Assembly: GCF_900105395.1 (NCBI RefSeq)
Contig: NZ_LT629775.1
Location: 4,672,001 to 4,736,000, forward strand
Reading direction: 5' to 3'
Origin: Streptomyces sp. TLI_053
GTDB lineage: Bacteria; Actinomycetota; Actinomycetes; Streptomycetales; Streptomycetaceae
DNA: 64,000 nucleotides
The translations under genes and the position numbers were made by a program. This document shows, piece by piece, positions 25,692-32,883 of the stretch (its first letter is position 1; each line of letters begins with the position of its first letter). The notes beneath the pieces were generated by a model. It did no database searches. It was not told the origin of the DNA and worked only from the letters and a program-made list of their open reading frames with translations.

Positions 25692-26684
25692 ATGAGCAGC
25701 GTCGCCGTCACCGGAGCCGAGGGTTTCATCGGCTCCCACCTCGTCGAGGCCCTGGTCGCCGACGGGCACCATGTCCGCGCGATGGTCCAGTACAACTCGT
25801 TCTCGTCCTTCGGCTGGCTGGAGACCCTCTCCAAGGAGGTGCTGGACTCCGTCGAGATCGTTCTCGGCGACGTCCGCGACCCCGGCTCCGTGAACGGCCT
25901 GGTGAAGGGCACCGAGGCGGTCTACCACCTGGCCGCCCTGATCGCGATCCCGTACTCCTACCAGGCCCCGCACTCGTACATCGAGACCAACGTCACCGGC
26001 ACCCTGAACGTCCTGGAGGCCGTGCGCCACCTGGACATCCCGCGCCTGGTGCACACCTCGACCAGCGAGACCTACGGCACCGCGCAGACCGTGCCGATCT
26101 CCGAGGACCACCCGATCAACACCCAGTCCCCGTACGCCGCCTCCAAGGCCGGCGGGGACCGGCTGGCCGACAGCTACCACGCCAGCTTCGAGACCCCGGT
26201 CGTCACCCTGCGCCCGTTCAACACCTTCGGCCCGCGCCAGTCGATGCGCGCCGTCATCTCCACCGTGATCGCCCAGCTCGCGGCCGGCGAGACCGAGATC
26301 ACCCTCGGCGACCTGCGTCCGACCCGTGACTTCATGTTCGTCAAGGACACCGCGCAGGCCTTCCGCACCGTCGGTACCGCCCCCGCCGAGGCCGTCGTCG
26401 GCCGCACCTTCAACGCCGGCACCGGCGGCGAGATCTCGGTCGGCGACCTGGTCACCCTGGTCGGCAAGCTGATGGGCGTCGACGTCACGGTCAAGGAGGA
26501 CGAGCAGCGCATCCGCCCGACCAACTCCGAGGTCATGCGCCTGGTCGCCGACGCCACCCGGCTGCGCACCGCCACCGGCTGGGCCCCGCAGTACTCCCTG
26601 GAGGAGGGACTGGAGCAGACCATCGAGTTCTTCCGCGACCCGTCGAACCTGGCCCGCTACAAGACCGACATCTACAACGTCTGA
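25692..26684 (+). CDS. LegB-like NDP-sugar 4,6-dehydratase (SDR)
   Basis: A 330-residue extended short-chain dehydrogenase. NAD-binding TGAEGFIG (7-14), YxxxK at Tyr148/Lys152 and HTSTSETYG match nucleotide-sugar dehydratases. The segment YNSFSSFGWLETLSKEVLDS and RPFNTFGPRQSMRAVISTVI closely recall LegB (NDP-GlcNAc 4,6-dehydratase of legionaminate pathways). It would yield a 4-keto-6-deoxy amino sugar. The ATG at 25692 has AGGAAG upstream; 153 bases separate it from the membrane protein gene, so an extra promoter is possible. Confidence 0.9.
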   Translation: MSSVAVTGAEGFIGSHLVEALVADGHHVRAMVQYNSFSSFGWLETLSKEVLDSVEIVLGDVRDPGSVNGLVKGTEAVYHLAALIAIPYSYQAPHSYIETNVTGTLNVLEAVRHLDIPRLVHTSTSETYGTAQTVPISEDHPINTQSPYAASKAGGDRLADSYHASFETPVVTLRPFNTFGPRQSMRAVISTVIAQLAAGETEITLGDLRPTRDFMFVKDTAQAFRTVGTAPAEAVVGRTFNAGTGGEISVGDLVTLVGKLMGVDVTVKEDEQRIRPTNSEVMRLVADATRLRTATGWAPQYSLEEGLEQTIEFFRDPSNLARYKTDIYNV

Positions 26685-26755
26685 TCCGGTCCCGCCTTCC
26701 GGCCGCTCCGGCACCGAAGGTCCCTTGTCGCACCGACTTCCGTGGGGGAACCACC

Positions 26756-27625
26756 ATGCATGCAGTGATCCTTGCCGGCGGTAAGGGCGTCCGACTCCGC
26801 CCGTACACCACCGCGCTTCCCAAGCCGCTCGTCCCGATCGGCGACCAGCACGCGATCCTGGAGATCGTGATGCGCCAGCTCGCCGCCGCGGGCTTCCAGA
26901 GCGTCACCCTGGCCATCGGCCACCTCGGCCACATCATCCGCGCCTACGTCGGCAACGGCTCCCAGTGGGGGCTGCGGGTCGGCTACGCGGTCGAGGACAG
27001 CCCGCTCGGCACCCTCGGTCCGCTGCTCACCATGCAGGACCGGCTGCCGGACAACTTCCTGGTGATGAACGGCGACGTCCTCACCGACCTGGACTTCGCC
27101 GGGGTGCTCAAGCACCACGAGTCGTCCGGGGCTCCGCTCACCATCGCCACCTACGCCCGCCAGGTGAAGATCGACTTCGGTGTGCTGACCGCCGAGGACG
27201 GTGCCATCACCGGCTTCCAGGAGAAGCCGAGCATCGACTACCGGGTCTCGATGGGCGTCTACGGCGTCTCCCGTACCGCGCTCGCCAAGTACACCCCGGG
27301 TCTGCCGCTGGGCTTCGACGAGCTGGTGCTCGACCTGCTGGCCGCCAAGACCCCGCCGTCCGCCTACGAGTTCGACGGCTACTGGCTCGACATCGGCCGT
27401 CCGGACGACTACGACCGGGCCAACGCGGAGTTCTCGCTCAACCGCTCGCTGCTGCTCCCGGACGAGCCGGCCACCGCCGGCCCCGCCGCGGGAGAGGGCC
27501 TGTACGCGGTGCCGAACGGCCAGGACCGGCCGGTCCCCGCCGCTCGCACGGCCGTCGACGCCGCCGACGGGCAGCCGGCCGCGGCGGTGCCGACCGGCCC
27601 CGAGAACGACGGACGGGCCGCGTGA
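26756..27625 (+). CDS. Sugar-1-phosphate nucleotidyltransferase
   Basis: A 289-residue NDP-sugar pyrophosphorylase. The N-terminal signature LAGGKGVRLRPYTTALPKPL, the MNGDVLTDLDF metal site and the FQEKPSIDYRVSMGVYG loop place it with GDP-mannose- and GlcN-1-P-type nucleotidyltransferases. The last 50 residues are Ala/Pro-rich. It makes an NDP-sugar from a sugar phosphate and NTP; beside a LegB-like gene it could, like PtmE, supply the dehydratase substrate. Its stop overlaps the next start (GTGA, 27622). Confidence 0.9.
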   Translation: MHAVILAGGKGVRLRPYTTALPKPLVPIGDQHAILEIVMRQLAAAGFQSVTLAIGHLGHIIRAYVGNGSQWGLRVGYAVEDSPLGTLGPLLTMQDRLPDNFLVMNGDVLTDLDFAGVLKHHESSGAPLTIATYARQVKIDFGVLTAEDGAITGFQEKPSIDYRVSMGVYGVSRTALAKYTPGLPLGFDELVLDLLAAKTPPSAYEFDGYWLDIGRPDDYDRANAEFSLNRSLLLPDEPATAGPAAGEGLYAVPNGQDRPVPAARTAVDAADGQPAAAVPTGPENDGRAA

Positions 27626-28527
27626 GGATCCTGCTGCTCGGCGCCGACGGCTTCCTCGGCCGCCACGCCGCCACCGCCCTGCGGTCCCTGCCGGGTGCCA
27701 CCGTGCTGACCGCCGGGCGGCGGCCCGAGCACGACCTGCGGCTCGACCTGGCCACCGCCCAGGCCGGCCCGCTCGGCGAGGAGCTGGCCGCGCACGCCCC
27801 GGACGCGGTGGTGAACTTCGCGGGTGCGGTGGCGGGCAGCGCCGTCAAGCTCGCCGAGGTCAACGCCCGGGGCCCGGCCGTGCTCTGCGAGGCGCTCGAG
27901 CTGGGCGCCCCGAAGGCCCGGCTGGTGCACATCGGCTCGGCCGGCGAGTACGGCGTCTGCGCCCCCGGCAGCTCGCTCGCCGAGGACGCCGACGCCCGTC
28001 CGGTCGGCGTCTACGGCGCCACCAAGCTGGCCGGCTCCCTCGCGGTGGCCGGCTCGGCGCTGGACGCCGTGGTGCTCCGGGTGTTCAACCCGGTCGGCCC
28101 CGGCGCCCCGGCCGGTTCACTGCCCGGCCGGCTCGCCGCCGAGCTGCGCCGGGCCGCGGCGGACGGCACCGACGGGGTGGTGCGGGTCGGGGACCTCTCG
28201 GCCCACCGCGACTTCGTCGACGCCCGGGACATCGCCCGCGCGGTCGCCCTCGCGGTGGCCGCCGAGGGTCCGCTGCCGCGGCTGCTCAACCTGGCCTCCG
28301 GTCGGGCCCGGCCGGTCCGGGCGATCGCCGACGGCCTGGTCGCGGCGGCCGGCTTCACCGGCCGGATCGACGAGAGCGGCGCCGGCTCCGAGCGCTCGGC
28401 CGCCGTCTCCTGGCAGCAGGCCGACGTGTCGGCCGCCGCCGGGGCACTCGGCTGGCAGCCGGAGACCGGGCTCGACGAGACCCTGCGCGACCTCTGGCTC
28501 TCCACCGAACCGCTGGTCACCGCATGA
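27622..28527 (+). CDS. NAD-dependent epimerase/reductase (SDR)
   Basis: A 301-residue extended SDR. LLGADGFLGRH is the NAD(P) Rossmann motif at the N-terminus, HIGSAGEYG carries the catalytic Ser region and YGATK the Tyr/Lys pair. It would act on the keto-sugar from the dehydratase, as C4 epimerase or 4-reductase; which one cannot be told. The GTG start overlaps the nucleotidyltransferase stop, and its own stop overlaps the next ATG (ATGA at 28524), so these three genes are a tight unit. Confidence 0.87.
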   Translation: MRILLLGADGFLGRHAATALRSLPGATVLTAGRRPEHDLRLDLATAQAGPLGEELAAHAPDAVVNFAGAVAGSAVKLAEVNARGPAVLCEALELGAPKARLVHIGSAGEYGVCAPGSSLAEDADARPVGVYGATKLAGSLAVAGSALDAVVLRVFNPVGPGAPAGSLPGRLAAELRRAAADGTDGVVRVGDLSAHRDFVDARDIARAVALAVAAEGPLPRLLNLASGRARPVRAIADGLVAAAGFTGRIDESGAGSERSAAVSWQQADVSAAAGALGWQPETGLDETLRDLWLSTEPLVTA

Positions 28528-29228
28528 CGGGCGGGAGCCACCACGACGGCCGCCTGCTGGTGCCGCTGTACGTCCACCCCGCGGTGGACCCGGCGGCCTG
28601 GCAGGCGGTCGCCGCCGCCGACCCGAGGCGGATCGCCGCCGTCGTGCTCAACCTCGCCGACGGGCCGGGCGACCCCGACCACGTGTTCGCCGAGGCCGCG
28701 GAGGAGCTCCGCCGGGCCGGCCTGCCGCTGCTCGGCTACGCCGACACCGACTACGGCCGGCGGCCGCACGCCGCCGTGGTGAACGACATCCTGACCTACC
28801 GCCAGCGCCACGGCATCACCGGCGTCTACCTCGACCAGGTGTCGGCCGCGCCCGGCGCGCTGCCGCACTACCGGCGCCTCGCCACCGCGGCCCGCGCCGC
28901 CGGCTGCACCACCGTGGTGTTCGGCCACGGGGACCATCCGGACCCCGGCTACGCCGAGGTCGGCCTGGCCGACCTGCTGGTCACCTTCGAGGGCGACTGG
29001 ACGGCGTACCAGGGCCTGGCCCTGCCGCTGTGGACCGGCCGGCACGCCGCCGCCCGGTTCTGCCACCTGGTCTACGACGTGCCCGCCGAACGCTCCGGGG
29101 AGGCGGCCGCGCTGATCGCCGCCCGCCGGGCCGGCGTCGGCTGCGCCGTGCCGGGCACCGGGGACAACCCCTGGCGCACCCTGCCGCACGAGCTGACCGT
29201 CGGTCGGCCCGTCACCGAACCCACCTGA
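28524..29228 (+). CDS. Spherulin-4-type (GH135-like) glycoside hydrolase
   Basis: A 234-residue protein with the spherulin-4 barrel. LLVPLYVHPAVDPAAWQAV begins the first strand; Asp in GYADTDYG, GVYLDQV and Glu in VTFEGDW fit the active-site positions. Characterised spherulin-4 relatives (Sph3, GH135) cut alpha-1,4-linked N-acetylgalactosamine polymers. No signal peptide or lipobox is visible, which is odd for an enzyme acting on exported polymer; either an upstream start is used (not seen) or it works inside the cell. ATGA overlap with the epimerase. Confidence 0.85.
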   Translation: MTGGSHHDGRLLVPLYVHPAVDPAAWQAVAAADPRRIAAVVLNLADGPGDPDHVFAEAAEELRRAGLPLLGYADTDYGRRPHAAVVNDILTYRQRHGITGVYLDQVSAAPGALPHYRRLATAARAAGCTTVVFGHGDHPDPGYAEVGLADLLVTFEGDWTAYQGLALPLWTGRHAAARFCHLVYDVPAERSGEAAALIAARRAGVGCAVPGTGDNPWRTLPHELTVGRPVTEPT

Positions 29229-29250
29229 CCCCACTCGGAGTTCGAGCATC

Positions 29251-30360
29251 GTGACCCGCCGCACCCGGCCCCTGGCCGCCGCCCTCGCCCTCGCCACCGC
29301 CGTCGCCCTGCTGGCGACCTCGTGCAGCAGTTCGGGTTCGGAGGACGAGGACGACCCCTCGGCCGACGCCACCGGCGCGCAGCCCCCGGCGGCCACCGCC
29401 GCCCCGGTACCGGGCACCCCCGGCACCCCGGACGCCCCGTCCACCCCGGCCGTCCCGGACCCGCCGACGACATCGGCCCCCGGTACTCCGCCGGTCCCGC
29501 CCGGCACCCCGGGCACGCCCAGCGCCCCGGGCACGCCGGCCACTCCGGGTCGTCCGGGCACCCCGACCGGACCCGGCACCCCCGGCACACCCCCCGCTCC
29601 CGGTACCCCGGCCGCCCCCGGCACCCCGAACGCACCGGGCACACCGGCCGCACCCGGCGGAGCCCGCTGGCAGCCCGCCCCGGGCCTGGCCTGGCAGTGG
29701 CAACTCGGCGGCGGCGTGGACCAGTCCGTCGACGTCCCGGTCTACGACATCGACGGCTTCGAGACCGACGCCTCCGTGGTCGCCGCGCTGCACGCCAAGG
29801 GCCGCAAGGTGATCTGCTACATCAACGCCGGTTCCTGGGAGGACTTCCGCCCCGACGCCGCCGCCTTCGCCCAGGCCCTGCAGGGCTCGGGCAACGGCTG
29901 GAAGGGCGAGAAGTGGTTCGACATCCGCAAGCTGGACCAGCTGAAGCCACTGATGGCGGCCCGCTTCGACATGTGCCGGCAGAAGGGCTTCGACGCCGTC
30001 GAACCCGACACCATCGAGGCCTACAACCAGAACAGCGGCTTCCCGCTGACCGCGGACGACCAGCTCCGCTACAACCGCATGCTCGCCACGCTCGCCCACG
30101 AACGCGGCCTGGCGATCGGTCTGAAGAACGACCTGGACCAGATACCGGCCCTGCTGGGCGACTTCGACTTCGCGGTGAACGAGGAGTGCGCGCAGTTCGA
30201 CGAGTGCGGCCGGCTCTCGCCCTTCATCCAGGCGGGCAAGGCGGTCTTCCATGTCGAGTACAAGCTCGGCACGGACCGGTTCTGCGCCAAGACCAAGGCC
30301 CTGGGGTTCAGCTCGATGCAGAAGAAGCTCGAACTGGACGCCTGGCGGAAGCCCTGCTGA
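29251..30360 (+). CDS. GH114 endo-alpha-1,4-polygalactosaminidase lipoprotein
   Basis: A 369-residue surface lipoprotein. A lipobox (LATSC, lipid on Cys25) is followed by an acidic patch, then about 100 residues of PGTP-type repeats forming an extended stalk, then a GH114 domain (about 145-369) with VYDIDGFET, VICYINAGSWEDFRPD and FDAVEPDTIEAYNQ, holding the family's acidic active-site residues. GH114 enzymes cut alpha-1,4-galactosamine chains. It matches the deacetylase upstream, which would create GalN from GalNAc. GTG start with GGAG upstream; last gene of the locus, followed by a small terminator. Confidence 0.92.
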   Translation: MTRRTRPLAAALALATAVALLATSCSSSGSEDEDDPSADATGAQPPAATAAPVPGTPGTPDAPSTPAVPDPPTTSAPGTPPVPPGTPGTPSAPGTPATPGRPGTPTGPGTPGTPPAPGTPAAPGTPNAPGTPAAPGGARWQPAPGLAWQWQLGGGVDQSVDVPVYDIDGFETDASVVAALHAKGRKVICYINAGSWEDFRPDAAAFAQALQGSGNGWKGEKWFDIRKLDQLKPLMAARFDMCRQKGFDAVEPDTIEAYNQNSGFPLTADDQLRYNRMLATLAHERGLAIGLKNDLDQIPALLGDFDFAVNEECAQFDECGRLSPFIQAGKAVFHVEYKLGTDRFCAKTKALGFSSMQKKLELDAWRKPC

Positions 30361-30369
30361 CGCAGGGAC

Positions 30370-30387
30370 GGGGGCCGCACGGCCCCC
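30370..30387. terminator. Hairpin terminator
   Basis: Seven-base-pair perfect stem GGGGGCC/GGCCCCC with loop GCAC, between the convergent GH114 and small membrane protein genes. Confidence 0.55.
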
Positions 30388-30414
30388 GGACCGCCAGGCG
30401 ATCAGCCACGAGGG

Positions 30415-30609
30415 TTACTTGACCGCCAGCCAGATGACGGCACCCAGCACCACGAGCGCGGCCACGGCGATCGCCGCGATCTTGCCGGTGCGGCCGCCGC
30501 CGGCGCCGTAGGTGTTGACGGAGCCCGGCGCCTGGGGTGCCGGGGTCTCGTCGACGAAGGCCCGGAACATCTGGGTGCTGCCGGCGGGGTCGTAGTCGTT
30601 GTCAGCCAT
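30415..30609 (-). CDS. Small C-terminally anchored membrane protein
   Basis: A 64-residue protein. A polar N-terminus (ADNDYDPAGSTQMFRAF) leads to one C-terminal membrane segment (IAAIAVAALVVLGAVIWLAV). No domain is recognised; similar microproteins are common in streptomycetes. The ATG at 30609 follows TTAGAGT, a -10-like sequence, so the mRNA may be leaderless. Convergent with the polysaccharide locus. Confidence 0.7.
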   Translation of the reverse strand: MADNDYDPAGSTQMFRAFVDETPAPQAPGSVNTYGAGGGRTGKIAAIAVAALVVLGAVIWLAVK

Positions 30610-30736
30610 GGCAGGGACTCTAACGAATCCGCGGACCGCCCCGACACCCGGTCTCCGGGCTACGACTGTGCGACAAGCATGTGAAGTACCCCACGACCCC
30701 GGAACGACCGGCCCGATGATCGGGTTGACTCGGAGC

Positions 30737-31702
30737 ATGACCGATTCCCGCAGCGACGCCCCCCGTTACGCGCAGCTCGGCGACTCCGAGCTCTCGGTGT
30801 TCCCGCTCTCCCTCGGCGGCAACGTCTTCGGCTGGACCGCCGACGAGGCCGAGTCCTTCGCCGTCCTCGACGCCTACGCCGCGGCCGGCGGCAACTTCGT
30901 GGACACCGCCGACACCTACTCCTCCTGGGTCCCGGGCAACACCGGCGGCGAGTCCGAGACGATCGTCGGAAACTGGCTGCGCAGCCGGGGGAACCGCGAC
31001 TCCGTCGTGGTCGCCACCAAGGTCGGACTGCACCCCGAGGCGCGCGGGCTGCGCGCGGCCAACATCAAGTCCTCCGCCGAGGGCTCGCTGCGCCGCCTCG
31101 GCGTCGACCGGATCGACCTCTACTACACCCACCAGGACGACGACACCCCGGTGGAGGAGTTCGTCACCGCCCTCGACGAGCTGGTGCGCGAGGGCAAGGT
31201 GCGCGCCGTCGCCGCCTCCAACATCGGCGCCGACCGGCTCGCCGAGGCCCTGGCCTTCGCCGACCGCGAGGGTCTGGCGAAGTACGTGGCCGTCCAGCCG
31301 CACTACAACCTGGTCTCCCGCGGCACCTTCGAGGGCCCGCTGGCCGAGGTGGTCGCCGCGCACGGCCTCTCCACCGTCCCCTACTACGCGCTGGCCTCGG
31401 GCTTCCTCACCGGCAAGTACCGCCCGGGCGGCAGCTCGGTGCCCAGCGCCCGGGCCGAGGGGGCCGGCCGCTACCTGGACGGCCCGCGCGGCCCCAAGGT
31501 CCTGGAGGCGCTCGACACCGTGGCCGCCGAGCAGGAGGTCGAGCCCGCCACCGTGGCGCTGGCCTGGCTCGCCGCCCGGCCGACCGTCGCCGCCCCGATA
31601 GCCAGCGCCCGCACCGTCGACCAGCTCCCGCCGCTGCTGGCCGCCGCCGCGCTGGAACTCACCCCGGCGCAGACCGCGCTGCTGGACGCCGCCTCCGCCT
31701 GA
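30737..31702 (+). CDS. Aldo/keto reductase
   Basis: A 321-residue NADPH-dependent oxidoreductase with the AKR tetrad: Asp and Tyr in FVDTADTYS, Lys in VVATKVG and His in YYTHQDD. The C-terminal NADPH loop is PIASARTVDQL. It reduces aldehydes or ketones; the substrate is unknown. The ATG at 30737 has CGGAG close upstream; an in-frame codon at 30599 would add an unrelated sequence. Ends at a shared terminator with the NlpC/P60 gene. Confidence 0.93.
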   Translation: MTDSRSDAPRYAQLGDSELSVFPLSLGGNVFGWTADEAESFAVLDAYAAAGGNFVDTADTYSSWVPGNTGGESETIVGNWLRSRGNRDSVVVATKVGLHPEARGLRAANIKSSAEGSLRRLGVDRIDLYYTHQDDDTPVEEFVTALDELVREGKVRAVAASNIGADRLAEALAFADREGLAKYVAVQPHYNLVSRGTFEGPLAEVVAAHGLSTVPYYALASGFLTGKYRPGGSSVPSARAEGAGRYLDGPRGPKVLEALDTVAAEQEVEPATVALAWLAARPTVAAPIASARTVDQLPPLLAAAALELTPAQTALLDAASA

Positions 31703-31720
31703 CCCCGGCACCGTCGCACC

Positions 31721-31761
31721 CGCGGCCCGCGTCGTCCACAGGCTGTGGACGACGCGGGCCG
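31721..31761. terminator. Bidirectional hairpin terminator
   Basis: Twenty-base arms, GCGGCCCGCGTCGTCCACAG and its exact complement, almost back to back, between convergent genes. Confidence 0.75.
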
Positions 31762-31767
31762 CGACCG

Positions 31768-32883
31768 TCACGGCCGGCCGAAGTGGGTCGGCCGGAAGCC
31801 GCTGCTGATCGTCGACACCCGGACGGTCTTCCCCGGACGCGGCGCCTCGACGAACTTCCCGCCGCCCAGATAGATCCCCACATGGTGGATCCCGGAGGCC
31901 CGGCCGCTGTCCGACCAGAACAGCAGGTCGCCCCGGCGCAGCCGGTCCTGCGTGATCGGGGTGGTCGCCGCGTACTGGTCGTCGGCCACCCGCGGCAGCT
32001 CGACGCCCGCCCGCCGGAAGGCCTGCTGCACCAGCCCCGAGCAGTCGTAGCCGGAGGGACCGTCACCGCCCCACACATAGGGCTTGCCGAGCTGGGCCAG
32101 CGCGTAGCCGATCGCCGTCTCCGTGCGGTCGGAGGACGCGGTCCGGTCCTGGGACGGCGTCCCGCCGCCCGATCCGCCGGTGCGGTCGAGGTAGATGTCG
32201 TAGTGGCTGGTCCAGCGCCACTCGCCGCGGGCGTTCTGGAACCAGTACCGGGAACCGTCCCAGCCCTGGCGCGGTCCGGTCGACCGGGCGGCGCTCCCGG
32301 CAGCGGTCGGCTGCGCGGTGGACCCGGTGCCGCCCGCCGGTGCACCGGAGCCGGTCGGGGCCACGGCCGTGGACCCGGAGCCGGTGGAGGACGCGGACCC
32401 CGCGCCGCCCACGGCCTTGGTGTACACGCTGTAGTGGCCGGTCCAGCGCCACTCGCCGCGGGCGTTCTGGAACCAGTACCGGGAACCGTCCCAGCCCTGC
32501 TTGCCCGGCGCCGCCTGCGCGGCCCCGGCACCGGCGGTCAGTCCGACCACCCCGGCTCCGGCCAGCACGGTGGTGGCCAGGCAGGCGGTGCGGACCGCCC
32601 GGTGTATTCGGCCGCCCCCGGACGGCCGCTCCGGTCGCTCCGGTCGGGCGGTGCGCGGCCGGGCCGCGCAGTGCGGGCACCCGCAGCCCGCGAGCGCGGG
32701 ACCGCCGCCGAGGCGTTCCTCGAAACCGTCCGGGGTGTCGAGGCCCTCCAGGCCCTCGAACCCGTCGGGGGTGTCGAAGCCCTCGTAGGCCACGAGCCCG
32801 TCGAGCCCGTCGAACCCGTCGAGCCCGTCGGCGGTCCCGTCGGCGAACGCGAGGCCGGTGTCCGTACCGCTGGCTATCCTCAT
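31768..32883 (-). CDS. NlpC/P60 cell-wall hydrolase with twin Trp-rich repeats
   Basis: A 371-residue protein. The C-terminal NlpC/P60 domain (about 258-371) has the catalytic Cys in YDCSGLV and His in IHHVGIYLG; such enzymes cut D-Glu-mDAP peptide bonds in peptidoglycan. Two near-identical repeats of 23 residues (GWDGSRYWFQNARGEWRW) precede it. Unusually, about 85 residues, including acidic DGF/DGL repeats and CGCPHC, come before the hydrophobic signal-like segment (ACLATTVLAGAGVVGLTAG). The ATG at 32883 overlaps the SPFH stop (ATGA) and has GGAAGG upstream, so the two proteins are coupled. Confidence 0.88.
   Translation of the reverse strand: MRIASGTDTGLAFADGTADGLDGFDGLDGLVAYEGFDTPDGFEGLEGLDTPDGFEERLGGGPALAGCGCPHCAARPRTARPERPERPSGGGRIHRAVRTACLATTVLAGAGVVGLTAGAGAAQAAPGKQGWDGSRYWFQNARGEWRWTGHYSVYTKAVGGAGSASSTGSGSTAVAPTGSGAPAGGTGSTAQPTAAGSAARSTGPRQGWDGSRYWFQNARGEWRWTSHYDIYLDRTGGSGGGTPSQDRTASSDRTETAIGYALAQLGKPYVWGGDGPSGYDCSGLVQQAFRRAGVELPRVADDQYAATTPITQDRLRRGDLLFWSDSGRASGIHHVGIYLGGGKFVEAPRPGKTVRVSTISSGFRPTHFGRP
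32200..32268 (-). repeat. 69-base coding repeat, copy 2
   Basis: Direct repeat of 32431-32499 with one visible substitution; codes for the second Trp-rich segment. The near identity at DNA level means a recent duplication or gene conversion. Confidence 0.85.
32431..32499 (-). repeat. 69-base coding repeat, copy 1
   Basis: Partner of 32200-32268, offset 231 bases; codes for the first Trp-rich segment after the signal-like region. Confidence 0.85.

Noticed and set aside
20032..30360. A complete canonical Pel operon
   Set aside because: Only PelF and a PelA-like deacetylase can be recognised; PelB, PelC, PelD and PelE are not seen, so the locus is called Pel-like only.
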